A DNA stretch of 64,000 nt, taken from contig NZ_CP053562.1 in NCBI RefSeq assembly GCF_002085925.2, positions 1,406,001 through 1,470,000 on the forward strand, given 5' to 3'. This document shows positions 18,793 through 26,800 of the stretch, one piece after another (the first letter of the stretch is position 1; each line of letters begins with the position of its first letter). The notes beneath the pieces were generated by a model. The model did not search any database and was not told the DNA's origin. It worked only from the letters and a program-made list of their open reading frames with translations. This DNA comes from Thioclava electrotropha. GTDB taxonomy: Bacteria; Pseudomonadota; Alphaproteobacteria; Rhodobacterales; Rhodobacteraceae. The translations under genes were made by a program, and so were the position numbers.

Positions 18793-19620
18793 ATGAGCGT
18801 TCCGACCCTCACCCTCAATGACGGCATCAAGATTCCGCAGCTGGGCCTCGGCGTCTGGAAAATGGACGATGCCGATGCGCCCGCCATCATCGAAAACGCC
18901 CTCGACGCGGGCTATCGCCATATCGACACCGCCGCCGCTTACGGCAACGAGGCGGGCGTGGGCCGCGGCATCGCGCAAAGCGGCGTGGCGCGCGAAGACA
19001 TCTTCGTGACCTCGAAGCTCTGGAACGACCGGCAGGGCTATGACGAGACCAAGCGCGCCTTCGACGAGACGATGGGCAAACTGGGCTTCGACTATCTCGA
19101 CCTCTACCTGATCCACTGGCCGATGCCCGCCAAGGACAAATATGTCGAGACATGGAAGGCGCTGATCGAGCTGCGCGACGCGGGCCGCATCCGCGCGATC
19201 GGTGTGTCGAACTTCCTGCCCGACCACCTCGAGCGGTTGATCGAAGAAACTGGTGAGGCGCCCGCGATTAACCAGATCGAGCTGCATCCGCGCTTCCAGC
19301 AGGCCGCGCAGCGCGAGGTGCATGAAAAACTCGGTATCACCACCGAATGCTGGTCGCCGCTGGGGCAGGGCGAGGCGCTCTCGAACCCGATCCTGACCGA
19401 AATCGCGGCCCGCTATGGCAAGTCGGCGGCGCAGGTCACGCTGCGCTGGCAGATCCAGCTGGGCTGCGTGACGATCCCGAAATCCTCCAATCACGAGCGG
19501 ATGCGCGAGAATATCGACGTGTTCGATTTCGAGTTGACCGAGGATGAGATGGCGCAGATCAAGGATATCGACGCCGCGGGAGGCCGCATCGGGCCGGATC
19601 CCGCCACCGCCGATTTCTGA
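18793..19620 (+). CDS. Aldo/keto reductase (AKR5-type, 2,5-diketo-gluconate reductase-like)
   Basis: 275 aa. The ATG at 18793 has AGGAG 7 bases upstream. Family signatures are in order: DAGYRHIDTAAAYGNEAGVG with the catalytic Asp and Tyr (residues about 40-59), FVTSKLW with the catalytic Lys, LIHWPMP with the His, the IGVSNF segment, and the NADPH-binding TIPKSSNHERMRENIDVFDF end. It reduces carbonyl compounds with NADPH in the cytoplasm; the substrate is unknown. ybaK starts 9 bases after the stop, so the two probably form an operon. Confidence 0.93.
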   Translation: MSVPTLTLNDGIKIPQLGLGVWKMDDADAPAIIENALDAGYRHIDTAAAYGNEAGVGRGIAQSGVAREDIFVTSKLWNDRQGYDETKRAFDETMGKLGFDYLDLYLIHWPMPAKDKYVETWKALIELRDAGRIRAIGVSNFLPDHLERLIEETGEAPAINQIELHPRFQQAAQREVHEKLGITTECWSPLGQGEALSNPILTEIAARYGKSAAQVTLRWQIQLGCVTIPKSSNHERMRENIDVFDFELTEDEMAQIKDIDAAGGRIGPDPATADF

Positions 19621-19628
19621 GGAGCCCG

Positions 19629-20108
19629 ATGGGTCATGCCACCCCGGCGACACAGGCGCTGACCCGCGCCAAGCTCGCCTTCGAACTGCACGAATATGCC
19701 TATGAGGCCGGTCAGGAGAAGATCGGCCTCCATGCCGCCGGTGCGCTCGGAGTGGAGCCTTCGCGGGTTCTCAAGACCCTGATGGTCGAGGTGGATGGCA
19801 AGCCTGCCTGCGCGGTGATCCCGTCTGACGCGACACTGTCGATGAAGAAGGTGGCCGCGGCCTTCGGGGGCAAATCCGCGAAGATGATGGAGCCCGCCAA
19901 GGCCGAGAAGCTGACCGGGTTTCGCACCGGCGGCATCAGCCCCTTCGGCCAGAAACGCGCAAGCCCGGTGGCGTTTGAGCAGAGCGCGCTTCGCTATGAC
20001 CGGATCATCCTGAACGGCGGCAAGCGCGGGCTGATGATCGAACTTCTACCTGATGAGGCGCTGTCAGCCGCGCGGGCCGAGGCAAAGCCCCTCATCGCCG
20101 ATCAGTGA
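19629..20108 (+). CDS. ybaK: Cys-tRNA(Pro)/Cys-tRNA(Cys) deacylase, YbaK family
   Basis: 159 aa. YbaK hallmarks: HEYAYEAGQEKIGLHAAGALGVEPSRVLKTL at residues about 20-50 (in part), the core SMKKVAAAFGGKSAKMM, and GFRTGGISPFGQKRASPV with the conserved GGxSPfG. These enzymes hydrolyse Cys wrongly attached to tRNA-Pro. It follows the aldo/keto reductase by 9 bases and its 3' end overlaps the convergent DUF3422 gene by 7 bases. Confidence 0.92.
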   Translation: MGHATPATQALTRAKLAFELHEYAYEAGQEKIGLHAAGALGVEPSRVLKTLMVEVDGKPACAVIPSDATLSMKKVAAAFGGKSAKMMEPAKAEKLTGFRTGGISPFGQKRASPVAFEQSALRYDRIILNGGKRGLMIELLPDEALSAARAEAKPLIADQ

Positions 20109-21406
20109 CCGCCCATCCCCTTGCGGATGCGCCGGATCATCAGCCAGACCGCGAGGATCACGATCGGCGTCAGCCCCGCCATCATCAGCTCTTTGCTCAG
20201 CCCGATCTTTTTCGAGAGCGGATAGGCGAGATAGCCCGCGACCGAGATCGCGTAATAGCTGATCGCGACCACCGACAGCCCCTCGACCGTGTGCTGCAGG
20301 CGCAGTTGCAGGTCCGACCGGCGATCCATGCTTTCCAGCACTTTCTGGTTCTGCGCCGAGCGTTCCACATCGACCCGCGTGCGTAGCAGTTCGCCCGCGC
20401 GCGCCGCCCGCGTCACCATCTGGCGCAGCCGCGTTTCGGCCGATTTGACCGTGCGCACCGCCGGATCGTAGCGCCGCGCCATGAATTCGCTGAGCTTCTG
20501 TCGCCCCTCGAAGCGGCTTTCGCGCAGGGCCTCCACCCGCTCGCGCACGATCGCCTCATAGGCACCGGTCGCAGAGAAGCGGAAGGAATGTTGCACCGCG
20601 AGGCTCTCCAGCTCGGCGGAGATTTCCAGCAGGTCGTGCAGCGTCTCTTCGGCGGAATTGGCGTCATTGCCCATCCCGTCCACGATCTCGGTCAGGCGCG
20701 GGTCGAGCGCATTGAGCCGCTTCGACAGGTCGCGCGCCCGCGCCAGCCCCAGCATCGACATCGCGCGATAGGTTTCCAGCTCGCAAAGCCGCTGCACCGT
20801 GCGCCCGATCCGCCCGGGCCCGGTGCCGGGTCGCGCGAAGACGGCAAAGCGCATCTGCCCGTTCGGGTCGATCCGGAAATCTCCCGCGACCACCGCCGCC
20901 CCGTCGAGCACCCAGGTGCAGACGAGGCTTTCGGTGACGAACCATTGCTCCAGCAGCGGCGAGATGTCGTCGGGGTTCTCGGGCAGCTCCTCGATGCGGA
21001 TCTGCACCGCGGCGATCCGTCCGCCGGGTGCCGCATCGATCCAGCTGTCGGGGAATATCTCGGTCTCCGCCGGGTCGAAAGCGCGCGACGACACGCCCTT
21101 GCCGAACGCGAGATAGGTGGTGAATTCGGTATGGCTCTCCCATTTCACCTCATGGCGACCGATCTTGCCGCCGTAATGGGTGATCCCCGCCTGTGGCTGC
21201 GCCGCCCCGTTGCGCGTCAGAAGATCGACGAGGTGATCGTGATCCTTGCTGCGGTCGCGATTGGCGGCGTCGCGCGGCTCCTTGAAGGCGACATAGACCG
21301 CATGTCCCGGCACGCCGAGTTTCGGATAGGGGCGGGCGTGCAATTCGTTCACGAGCGCATAGCGCTGGGGATGGTCGGGCAGGTGGGGCTTTGGGTCGGC
21401 GGTCAT
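20102..21406 (-). CDS. DUF3422 family membrane-anchored protein
   Basis: 434 aa. Starts MTADPKPHLPDHPQRYALVNELHARPYP, with the NELHARP motif typical of DUF3422. The middle has predicted helices and coiled coil (about 200-360). Two membrane helices are near the C-terminus (VAISYYAISVAGYLAYPL and LMMAGLTPIVILAVWLMI), ending in a basic tail RRIRKGMGGH. DUF3422 proteins are common in proteobacteria without known function. It is the last chromosomal gene before the integrated island, whose left end is about 130 bases upstream of its start. Confidence 0.9.
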   Translation of the reverse strand: MTADPKPHLPDHPQRYALVNELHARPYPKLGVPGHAVYVAFKEPRDAANRDRSKDHDHLVDLLTRNGAAQPQAGITHYGGKIGRHEVKWESHTEFTTYLAFGKGVSSRAFDPAETEIFPDSWIDAAPGGRIAAVQIRIEELPENPDDISPLLEQWFVTESLVCTWVLDGAAVVAGDFRIDPNGQMRFAVFARPGTGPGRIGRTVQRLCELETYRAMSMLGLARARDLSKRLNALDPRLTEIVDGMGNDANSAEETLHDLLEISAELESLAVQHSFRFSATGAYEAIVRERVEALRESRFEGRQKLSEFMARRYDPAVRTVKSAETRLRQMVTRAARAGELLRTRVDVERSAQNQKVLESMDRRSDLQLRLQHTVEGLSVVAISYYAISVAGYLAYPLSKKIGLSKELMMAGLTPIVILAVWLMIRRIRKGMGGH

Positions 21407-21532
21407 CTCTCAAGTCTCGCTCACGCGGGTGTTACCCTCTAGCTGCGGCGAAATTCCCGGCTGATCAAGCGTTTGACGGCATGCATCGGAATACCGGGCA
21501 AATCTGCCACAGCGCCACGCGGATCAAGAGAG

Positions 21533-21542
21533 GGCAGGGGGC
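21533..21542. other. Left attachment-site core (attL)
   Basis: GGCAGGGGGC, identical to 37461-37470. The island's left inverted end starts at its last base. Confidence 0.75.
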
Positions 21543-21719
21543 CTAACCCGACCGATAGTTGTCAGCGGAGTGCCTCTGCAGTGCTTAACTGGCTGATGGT
21601 ACCGGACTGCGCCGGTACGTTCCGATCGCTGCCCAGCCAATGAGGAGCCCGTGACAAAGAGAAAGGGCGCGGATTGCACCGCGCCCTTTTCCTGTTCGTT
21701 TTGCGTGATCTAAGGTCGA
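21543..21719. other. Left end of the island, non-coding
   Basis: Holds the left inverted repeat (to about 21563) and the terminator below. A GGTACC-centred palindrome-like stretch (GGTACCGGACTGCGCCGGTACG, 21598-21619) is also visible in part. No gene is supported. Confidence 0.6.
21662..21689 (-). terminator. Terminator of the leftward island operon
   Basis: Perfect 11-bp stem AAAGGGCGCGG / CCGCGCCCTTT with a 6-base loop, 30 bases past the end of the last leftward gene. T-rich sequence follows on both strands, so it may also stop transcripts from the other side. Confidence 0.75.
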
Positions 21720-22106
21720 TCAGTCTTCGTCGGCGTTGCCCGAATTCCCGGGCGCAACGCTTGCAACGCCTTCGTTTTCACGTGTGGCGCCAGTCTTTTC
21801 GATCCGCTGCGCGATCTCGTCGCGCACGACGTCCGGGCAGTCGGGGTGGTTTGCGATCCGCTTGGCATTCGCCTGCGTGGCGGTTTCGCTGAACAGGCGG
21901 AAGAACTCTTCCGCTTTGGGCGTACCCGCCAGCTGGGCCAAGACGCTCTCGAGGCTTGCGAAGAGCGCTTTATTCGCGCGGTCATGTTCGCGGTGCTGAT
22001 CAAGAGCGATCTGGGCAGTGAGGTTTTCCGCGCGGGCTTTCATTTGCCGTTGGCGGTCGGTCATACGGTTCCAGTCGATGACAGGATGCCGGTGTTTCTG
22101 TGCCAT
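21720..22106 (-). CDS. Hypothetical protein next to the relaxase gene
   Basis: 128 aa, charged and helical (MAQKHRHPVIDWNRMTDRQR at the start; RANKALFASLESVLAQLAGT in the middle), with an acidic disordered tail. No named domain is recognised. A ribosome-site-like AAAGGA lies 5-10 bases upstream of the ATG. It is the last gene of the leftward island transcript, directly behind the relaxase gene, where accessory mobilization proteins are often found; that role is inference only. Confidence 0.75.
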   Translation of the reverse strand: MAQKHRHPVIDWNRMTDRQRQMKARAENLTAQIALDQHREHDRANKALFASLESVLAQLAGTPKAEEFFRLFSETATQANAKRIANHPDCPDVVRDEIAQRIEKTGATRENEGVASVAPGNSGNADED

Positions 22107-22182
22107 GTAGTCGAGTCCTTTCGTGGCGGTCTTTGCAGCGCCTGCCCCGCGCCTATCGCGGGGCTTCTTGGCCGCTGTTTAG

Positions 22183-22215
22183 GAGGTGGGTTCATCGCGC
22201 TGAGCGCGGAAATCG
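22183..22215. repeat. 33-bp direct repeat, copy A (after the relaxase gene)
   Basis: Identical to 23545-23577 at 27 of 33 positions: the first 13 bases (GAGGTGGGTTCAT) and the last 12 (GCGCGGAAATCG) are the same. The two copies flank the relaxase gene and lie upstream of the two leftward genes. Confidence 0.7.
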
Positions 22216-22229
22216 AATTCGCGAACTTT

Positions 22230-23519
22230 TCACGTTTTCTCATCCGAGCCCCGACCGACGTCGTCGGACCGGGCGCGCGACAAGCGTCGCCGAAGCGCAT
22301 TCAGCGGCAACGAAAGCGATCTGCGCGCCTGAGCGAGACGTTGGCGCGCTTTGTCTGGAAGCGTGGTCGCGATCTCGAGAAGCGCTGCGTCCGCCGCCTC
22401 AATCTGGGTGAACTCATCATCGAGTTCGGCGCGTGCTTCTTTGCGTGCTCGTTGTCGGAGAACCTCGAGCGCGCGTCCGAAAAGGAGCCGCACAGGCGAT
22501 GTCGTATCGACTTGAGCGTCCTGTCGCACGGTCTCGTCCGTGTCGGAGCCAATATCCACGCGGCCTTCAGCCACCGCAGCCGCGACATCAAGCACGGACT
22601 GAGCCTCTTGCTGCCGCTGCGTGACGGTACGCTCTTGATCTGCGAGCGCCGATTTTTCGGCAGCGAGGGTTCCCTCGGCCTGCTTCACCACCTTGTCGCG
22701 AGTGGCCAGCTCAATCTCCTGGCTCTCGCGCCATTTCCGTGGGCTGACGTGATCGCGATGTTCTGGCAACGCGATCTCGGTTCCAGGATCGGCCGCCCCA
22801 TTCGCGCGCGCTTCGCGGACTTTCCTGTTGTGTTTAAGGGCCTCCCGCAGGGCTTGCTTGCGACGCTCGCCGCGCTGGAGCCCAATCTCCGCGAACCATT
22901 CGCCGACGCTATCTTGCGCCTTCTCGTAGCTCCGGATCAGCGGATGGACTGCTGGCTGCAGCATACGCCGGCCATCGGTTGTCACTGCGCGGGGAATGAT
23001 CACAGCGTGGATATGATATGCTGTTTCGTCGAGATCGGCGCGTGCATGAACGCAGTCGTCGCCGAAATTGGTCAAGAGCCACTCCTTGGCTCGCATCTCG
23101 AATTGCATCTCTCGCGTCGGGCCGCTCTCGCCGAGAAACTCGGTAAGATCTTTGTCGAACCACTCTTTGTTTACCGTCAGAATGATTTCGCGCAGCGGAC
23201 CGTGCCGGGTTGCGCGCCAGGGATCGCGCGGCCCACGGAAAAGCGCATTCTTAAGTTCCGTCTTCCGACGCCGGCGGCGCAGCTGCTCCAGTTCGAGGAG
23301 ATGGTTCGCGTGGCGCATGTCTTGAATCTCGTCCCACGCATCCTGCGCCCAGGTTTCCGAGCCGAGTAGCCGCCTGTTCGGGCTCTTGGGACTTTGTTCG
23401 CAATGGCCGTTATCACCCCCGCTGCGCATCCGGTGCTTCTCGTAACCGGCAAGATTGCGGGGGTGCATACCTTGCATGCGCATGACGATTGGGTAGTGGG
23501 TTTTCGTTGCTGATGACAT
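22230..23519 (-). CDS. MobV (Pre/Mob)-like plasmid mobilization relaxase
   Basis: 429 aa. The key motif is HARADLDETAYHIHAVIIPR (residues 158-177), with the paired His of motif III that holds the metal in MobV relaxases; the DLDETxxHxH pattern is characteristic. The N-terminal 110 residues are basic, including RRRRR at 81-85. Residues about 270-330 form a predicted coiled coil (ATRDKVVKQAEGTLAAEKSA and after) and the C-terminus is Arg-rich. Relaxases nick DNA at oriT to begin transfer. The MobV fold usually has a catalytic Tyr or His near the N-terminus, and I cannot place it with certainty. Start ATG at 23519 has GGAG 7 bases upstream. Confidence 0.83.
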   Translation of the reverse strand: MSSATKTHYPIVMRMQGMHPRNLAGYEKHRMRSGGDNGHCEQSPKSPNRRLLGSETWAQDAWDEIQDMRHANHLLELEQLRRRRRKTELKNALFRGPRDPWRATRHGPLREIILTVNKEWFDKDLTEFLGESGPTREMQFEMRAKEWLLTNFGDDCVHARADLDETAYHIHAVIIPRAVTTDGRRMLQPAVHPLIRSYEKAQDSVGEWFAEIGLQRGERRKQALREALKHNRKVREARANGAADPGTEIALPEHRDHVSPRKWRESQEIELATRDKVVKQAEGTLAAEKSALADQERTVTQRQQEAQSVLDVAAAVAEGRVDIGSDTDETVRQDAQVDTTSPVRLLFGRALEVLRQRARKEARAELDDEFTQIEAADAALLEIATTLPDKARQRLAQARRSLSLPLNALRRRLSRARSDDVGRGSDEKT

Positions 23520-23521
23520 GG

Positions 23522-23546
23522 TCGATCTCCGTGTTTGTGAGATCGA
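23522..23546 (-). promoter_or_regulatory. Hairpin over the ribosome binding site of the relaxase gene
   Basis: An 8-bp perfect inverted repeat, TCGATCTC and GAGATCGA, with a 9-base spacer. On the leftward transcript its 3' arm contains the GGAG ribosome site 7 bases before the relaxase ATG, so the fold would hide the site. It could instead be part of an oriT. Confidence 0.5.
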
Positions 23547-23577
23547 GGTGGGTTCATGTCATTTGGCGCGGAAATCG
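23545..23577. repeat. 33-bp direct repeat, copy B (before the relaxase gene)
   Basis: Partner of 22183-22215 (27 of 33 identical), placed 26 bases upstream of the relaxase start. Confidence 0.7.
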
Positions 23578-23828
23578 CTGTGAATTTCCCCCGGTATCTA
23601 CCCGGGAGGTGCCTGCGAGGCGGGTGTCGGGGATGGCGAAGCGATCGGGGGAGACTCGGTCACAAAGGGCGGAGCGCAGTCGTTCTCTGCGGTGTGAAAA
23701 GCAGTCTGTTGAAAGGCCCAAAGCAGGCTAAATCAATTGAGACTGTCGCATGCCTTCAACTTTGTTCCTCCCCGACTGCACCCTTCATTTGTCGTCAGTG
23801 CAACTTATTGCGTGCTATCCGTGGCACC
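23578..23828. other. Non-coding stretch between relaxase and NTPase genes
   Basis: No convincing gene. It contains a short GC hairpin (CCCGGTATCTACCCGGG, 23590-23606) and is a plausible place for oriT, which in MobV elements usually lies just upstream of the relaxase gene. No known nick-site motif was recognised. Confidence 0.5.
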
Positions 23829-26800
23829 TCAGGTTTCCGACCGCGGGCCACGGCGAGTGAGGTCGACTACGATGACCGTGACCTCTTCAATGTCCGGCCA
23901 GTCACCAGCGACCAAATTCCAATAGTTCTGCAAGGCGGTCTCGAGACCATTCAGGTCAACTCGGCAACCGCCGATCTCCCACTTGCGATCTGCCGCTCGC
24001 CCTTGCCAAGTCAGAAGCATGATACCTCGGCCACCGGCCTCCGCGCGGAGATAGTCTCCGGCGAGTTGGTTTCGAAGCCGCTCGCACAGTTCAGGTCCCG
24101 TCCAGCCCTTGTCCAGTAGCTTCAGTTCAATCGGAACGGGCGTGACGCCCGGCGCTTGCATCCAAATGTCGGGCCGTTGGGAGTTTGGCATCTCATTTTC
24201 TTGGGCACACGTGTATTTCCCATTCGCCAAGTCATTAAGGCGACCGGTGATGAGGTTTCGCACCTCCGTTTCCGCCTCCGCGCGCTGCCATGTCCGGTAC
24301 GGGCTGTCGTCGCCATCCTCCAACCAAGCGCGGATATCGATTAGCCGGTTAACGGTCAGGGAGAAGAGCCGGGCGTTAGTATCCGGCACCAACGTTTGGT
24401 CTACATTGAACTGACGTACTTGATCATCAGTCCAGTCGTCGACGTCCCCGTCTTTCTCGGCCCGTTGATATGCCAATTGTTGCATCCAGTCGCGCGAGGC
24501 CTCATTAGGATGATCCTCAGCCAGTTGCCGCAACGCTAGGTAGGTTGTCTTCCCCGGGATATCGCAGAGGACGTTGAAAAGGCTGTTGCGAGCATCTTGG
24601 GCGTCATCGCGTAGCCCAGGAGAGTAGACGCCGCGGCCGGCCCGCTCGATATCCTCTGCCACCCTAATGTGCTGGTGCATGAGGGTATAAAGTCGCTTGA
24701 GGTGTTCCGGCTTGCGATAGCTGTCGAATCCGGTGCTGAGGTGCTGGCCGCGACGATCGCCAAGGAGTTCGATGATGAAATGCTGAGCCGCCGTCGATGC
24801 CTCGTCGGCGGGCATTGCGCCGAGCCAGGCTTCCAACCGCGGGATCGCCGGTGCTGCTTCAGTATCAACCCAGAGCGCGTACCATTTAGCTTTCTCGGAT
24901 GCCGGCAAATGAAATTCAACTTTGCTGCGTGCGAGGTCCGAAAGACGACCGCCATCGGCCGTGCTCTTGGCGATGTAGATTGCTTGGCGAAGTACAACCG
25001 TGTCGCGCACCGTATTCGCCTCAAGCCAGTCAATGACCCAATCCGCGATATGCGCGTGCAGCCACGGCGCGTGGTATACAATTTCATGAAGCATGTAGGA
25101 TCGTGGCGCCTCGTCGCGTCTAAGGTCCCAACCAAGTTCTTGGAGCATCATTCCGGTGACGGTTTCAGGGCGATCACGAAACGCTTTCTCCGACCAAGTC
25201 GGAAATCCGTTCAGTTCCCATGGCACATAACGAACGGCGAGCAGCAATTCCTCATCGCTCAGATGCCTAGGAAAATCGGTGATTGTCTCGGCTTCGATTT
25301 CTAGACCGGCAAGCCCGAATATCAATGTGTTCGGAACGCTGCTCGTATCAAGCCCTTCGGAAGCCACCTTTGGTGAATAGTGACGCCAATGTCTCATTGC
25401 GGCGTCGCGGTATTCTGAGGCAACTTCTTCACCGAACGTGCCGATGAGACTGCGCCAGTCGTCACCACGCCAGCGGGAACTGTCGCCGTTCTGGGTCGCT
25501 TCCATCAGATGGTACTGATTGTTCGTCATTTCTCCCGGCTCGACGCTTTCTGGACGACGAACAAGGGACGGGTCGGCCTTTAGATCCTCGATCCACCGGC
25601 GACGCCTCTCTTTCGCCACCGCGTCCTTTCTCTGACGTTTGCGTCGAGCCTTTTCGAGCCGCTCATCCATGGCCTGCTGCCTTCTAGAGGGTTTCCAGCT
25701 GATCATACCTTCAAGGTGTTCTGCTAGCACGGGCGCAGTTTTGACCCTGTCTCGAAGCTTGGCCAAACCTTCGTCAGGCTGCTTGGTTTCTCTGACCAGA
25801 CGATAGGCCAAAGTGACCGCAACAAGCTTATCGTCTTGGTTTCCGCGCTCGGAGATCCATGTCAATACGCGTTCGAAATCGTCGCCTTCGTAGCGACAAC
25901 AATCATCAAACAGTGCCTTGAACGGATCAGTCACACGAGCACCATCGGTCGCTTCCCGGTCCCCCCGCTCTTCGGCGATCGCTGACCAGAAGATGGTGTC
26001 GTTCAATTCAGGCCATTCCGGCACGGCCTTCTGAAGCCTCGTCGCGTGTTCGCTGAGATCGATATCGTGCCAGAAGCGGGCAGCAGAGAGCTTGTGCAGT
26101 ATGGCGACCGAATTGCCTTCAAGAGCATGCATCGACCGCACGCCAACAAGCCGCTCGACAGCGTGCACTGCTGCGCTGAGAAGCCAACAGTGGTTCTGGG
26201 ATATCCGTTCACGGCCGCCTTGGAGATGAGGTGCCCGACCCAGCATGCTATTCAGGCCTTCAACCAGTCTCGCAAGCTCCCGCTGGCCTTCGGCATTCTC
26301 GATCTCGAAGCCGTCAATGAACCGATGCAGTGCATCGGACAATCCGGTGACCTGGAAACGTTCGTACGGCGTCAACCGTTCTATCGTAGCAAGTAGCCGT
26401 TCAACGGACGCACGATTAGACGTTGCGTTACTAAAAATCTCCGCCGCCAGACGGCGGTCTATCAATCCAGAGTTGGCGACGATTCGATCCCAAACAGTAT
26501 CAAAGTCCCCACTGGTTCCAGCCGTTGCGACAGCTCTAAGCGCAGCAATCCTGGCGTACGGGCCACGCATGAGGTCGGTGGCAATCTCCGCCAAAGGGCC
26601 TATGCAATCTGTCATCTCGCCCTGCCAGACCAATCTGCCCAAGTAGAACAAGGCGGAGTCGTTCTCTCGATGCCGTTGGATGAGCTCCAGGACGTCATTG
26701 GAGAGGTCGGGCAGGGCTATTCGCGCGATGGCGTCATTGTTGTTCGCAGACCGAGAACCGGCATCCGTGGCGATCCTTGCGACGATTTCGTGGAGCAGGC

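Noticed and set aside
23578..23828. A known oriT nick-site sequence upstream of the relaxase
   Set aside because: I could not identify a MobV-type nick motif there; position alone is suggestive, so it is noted only as a possible place.
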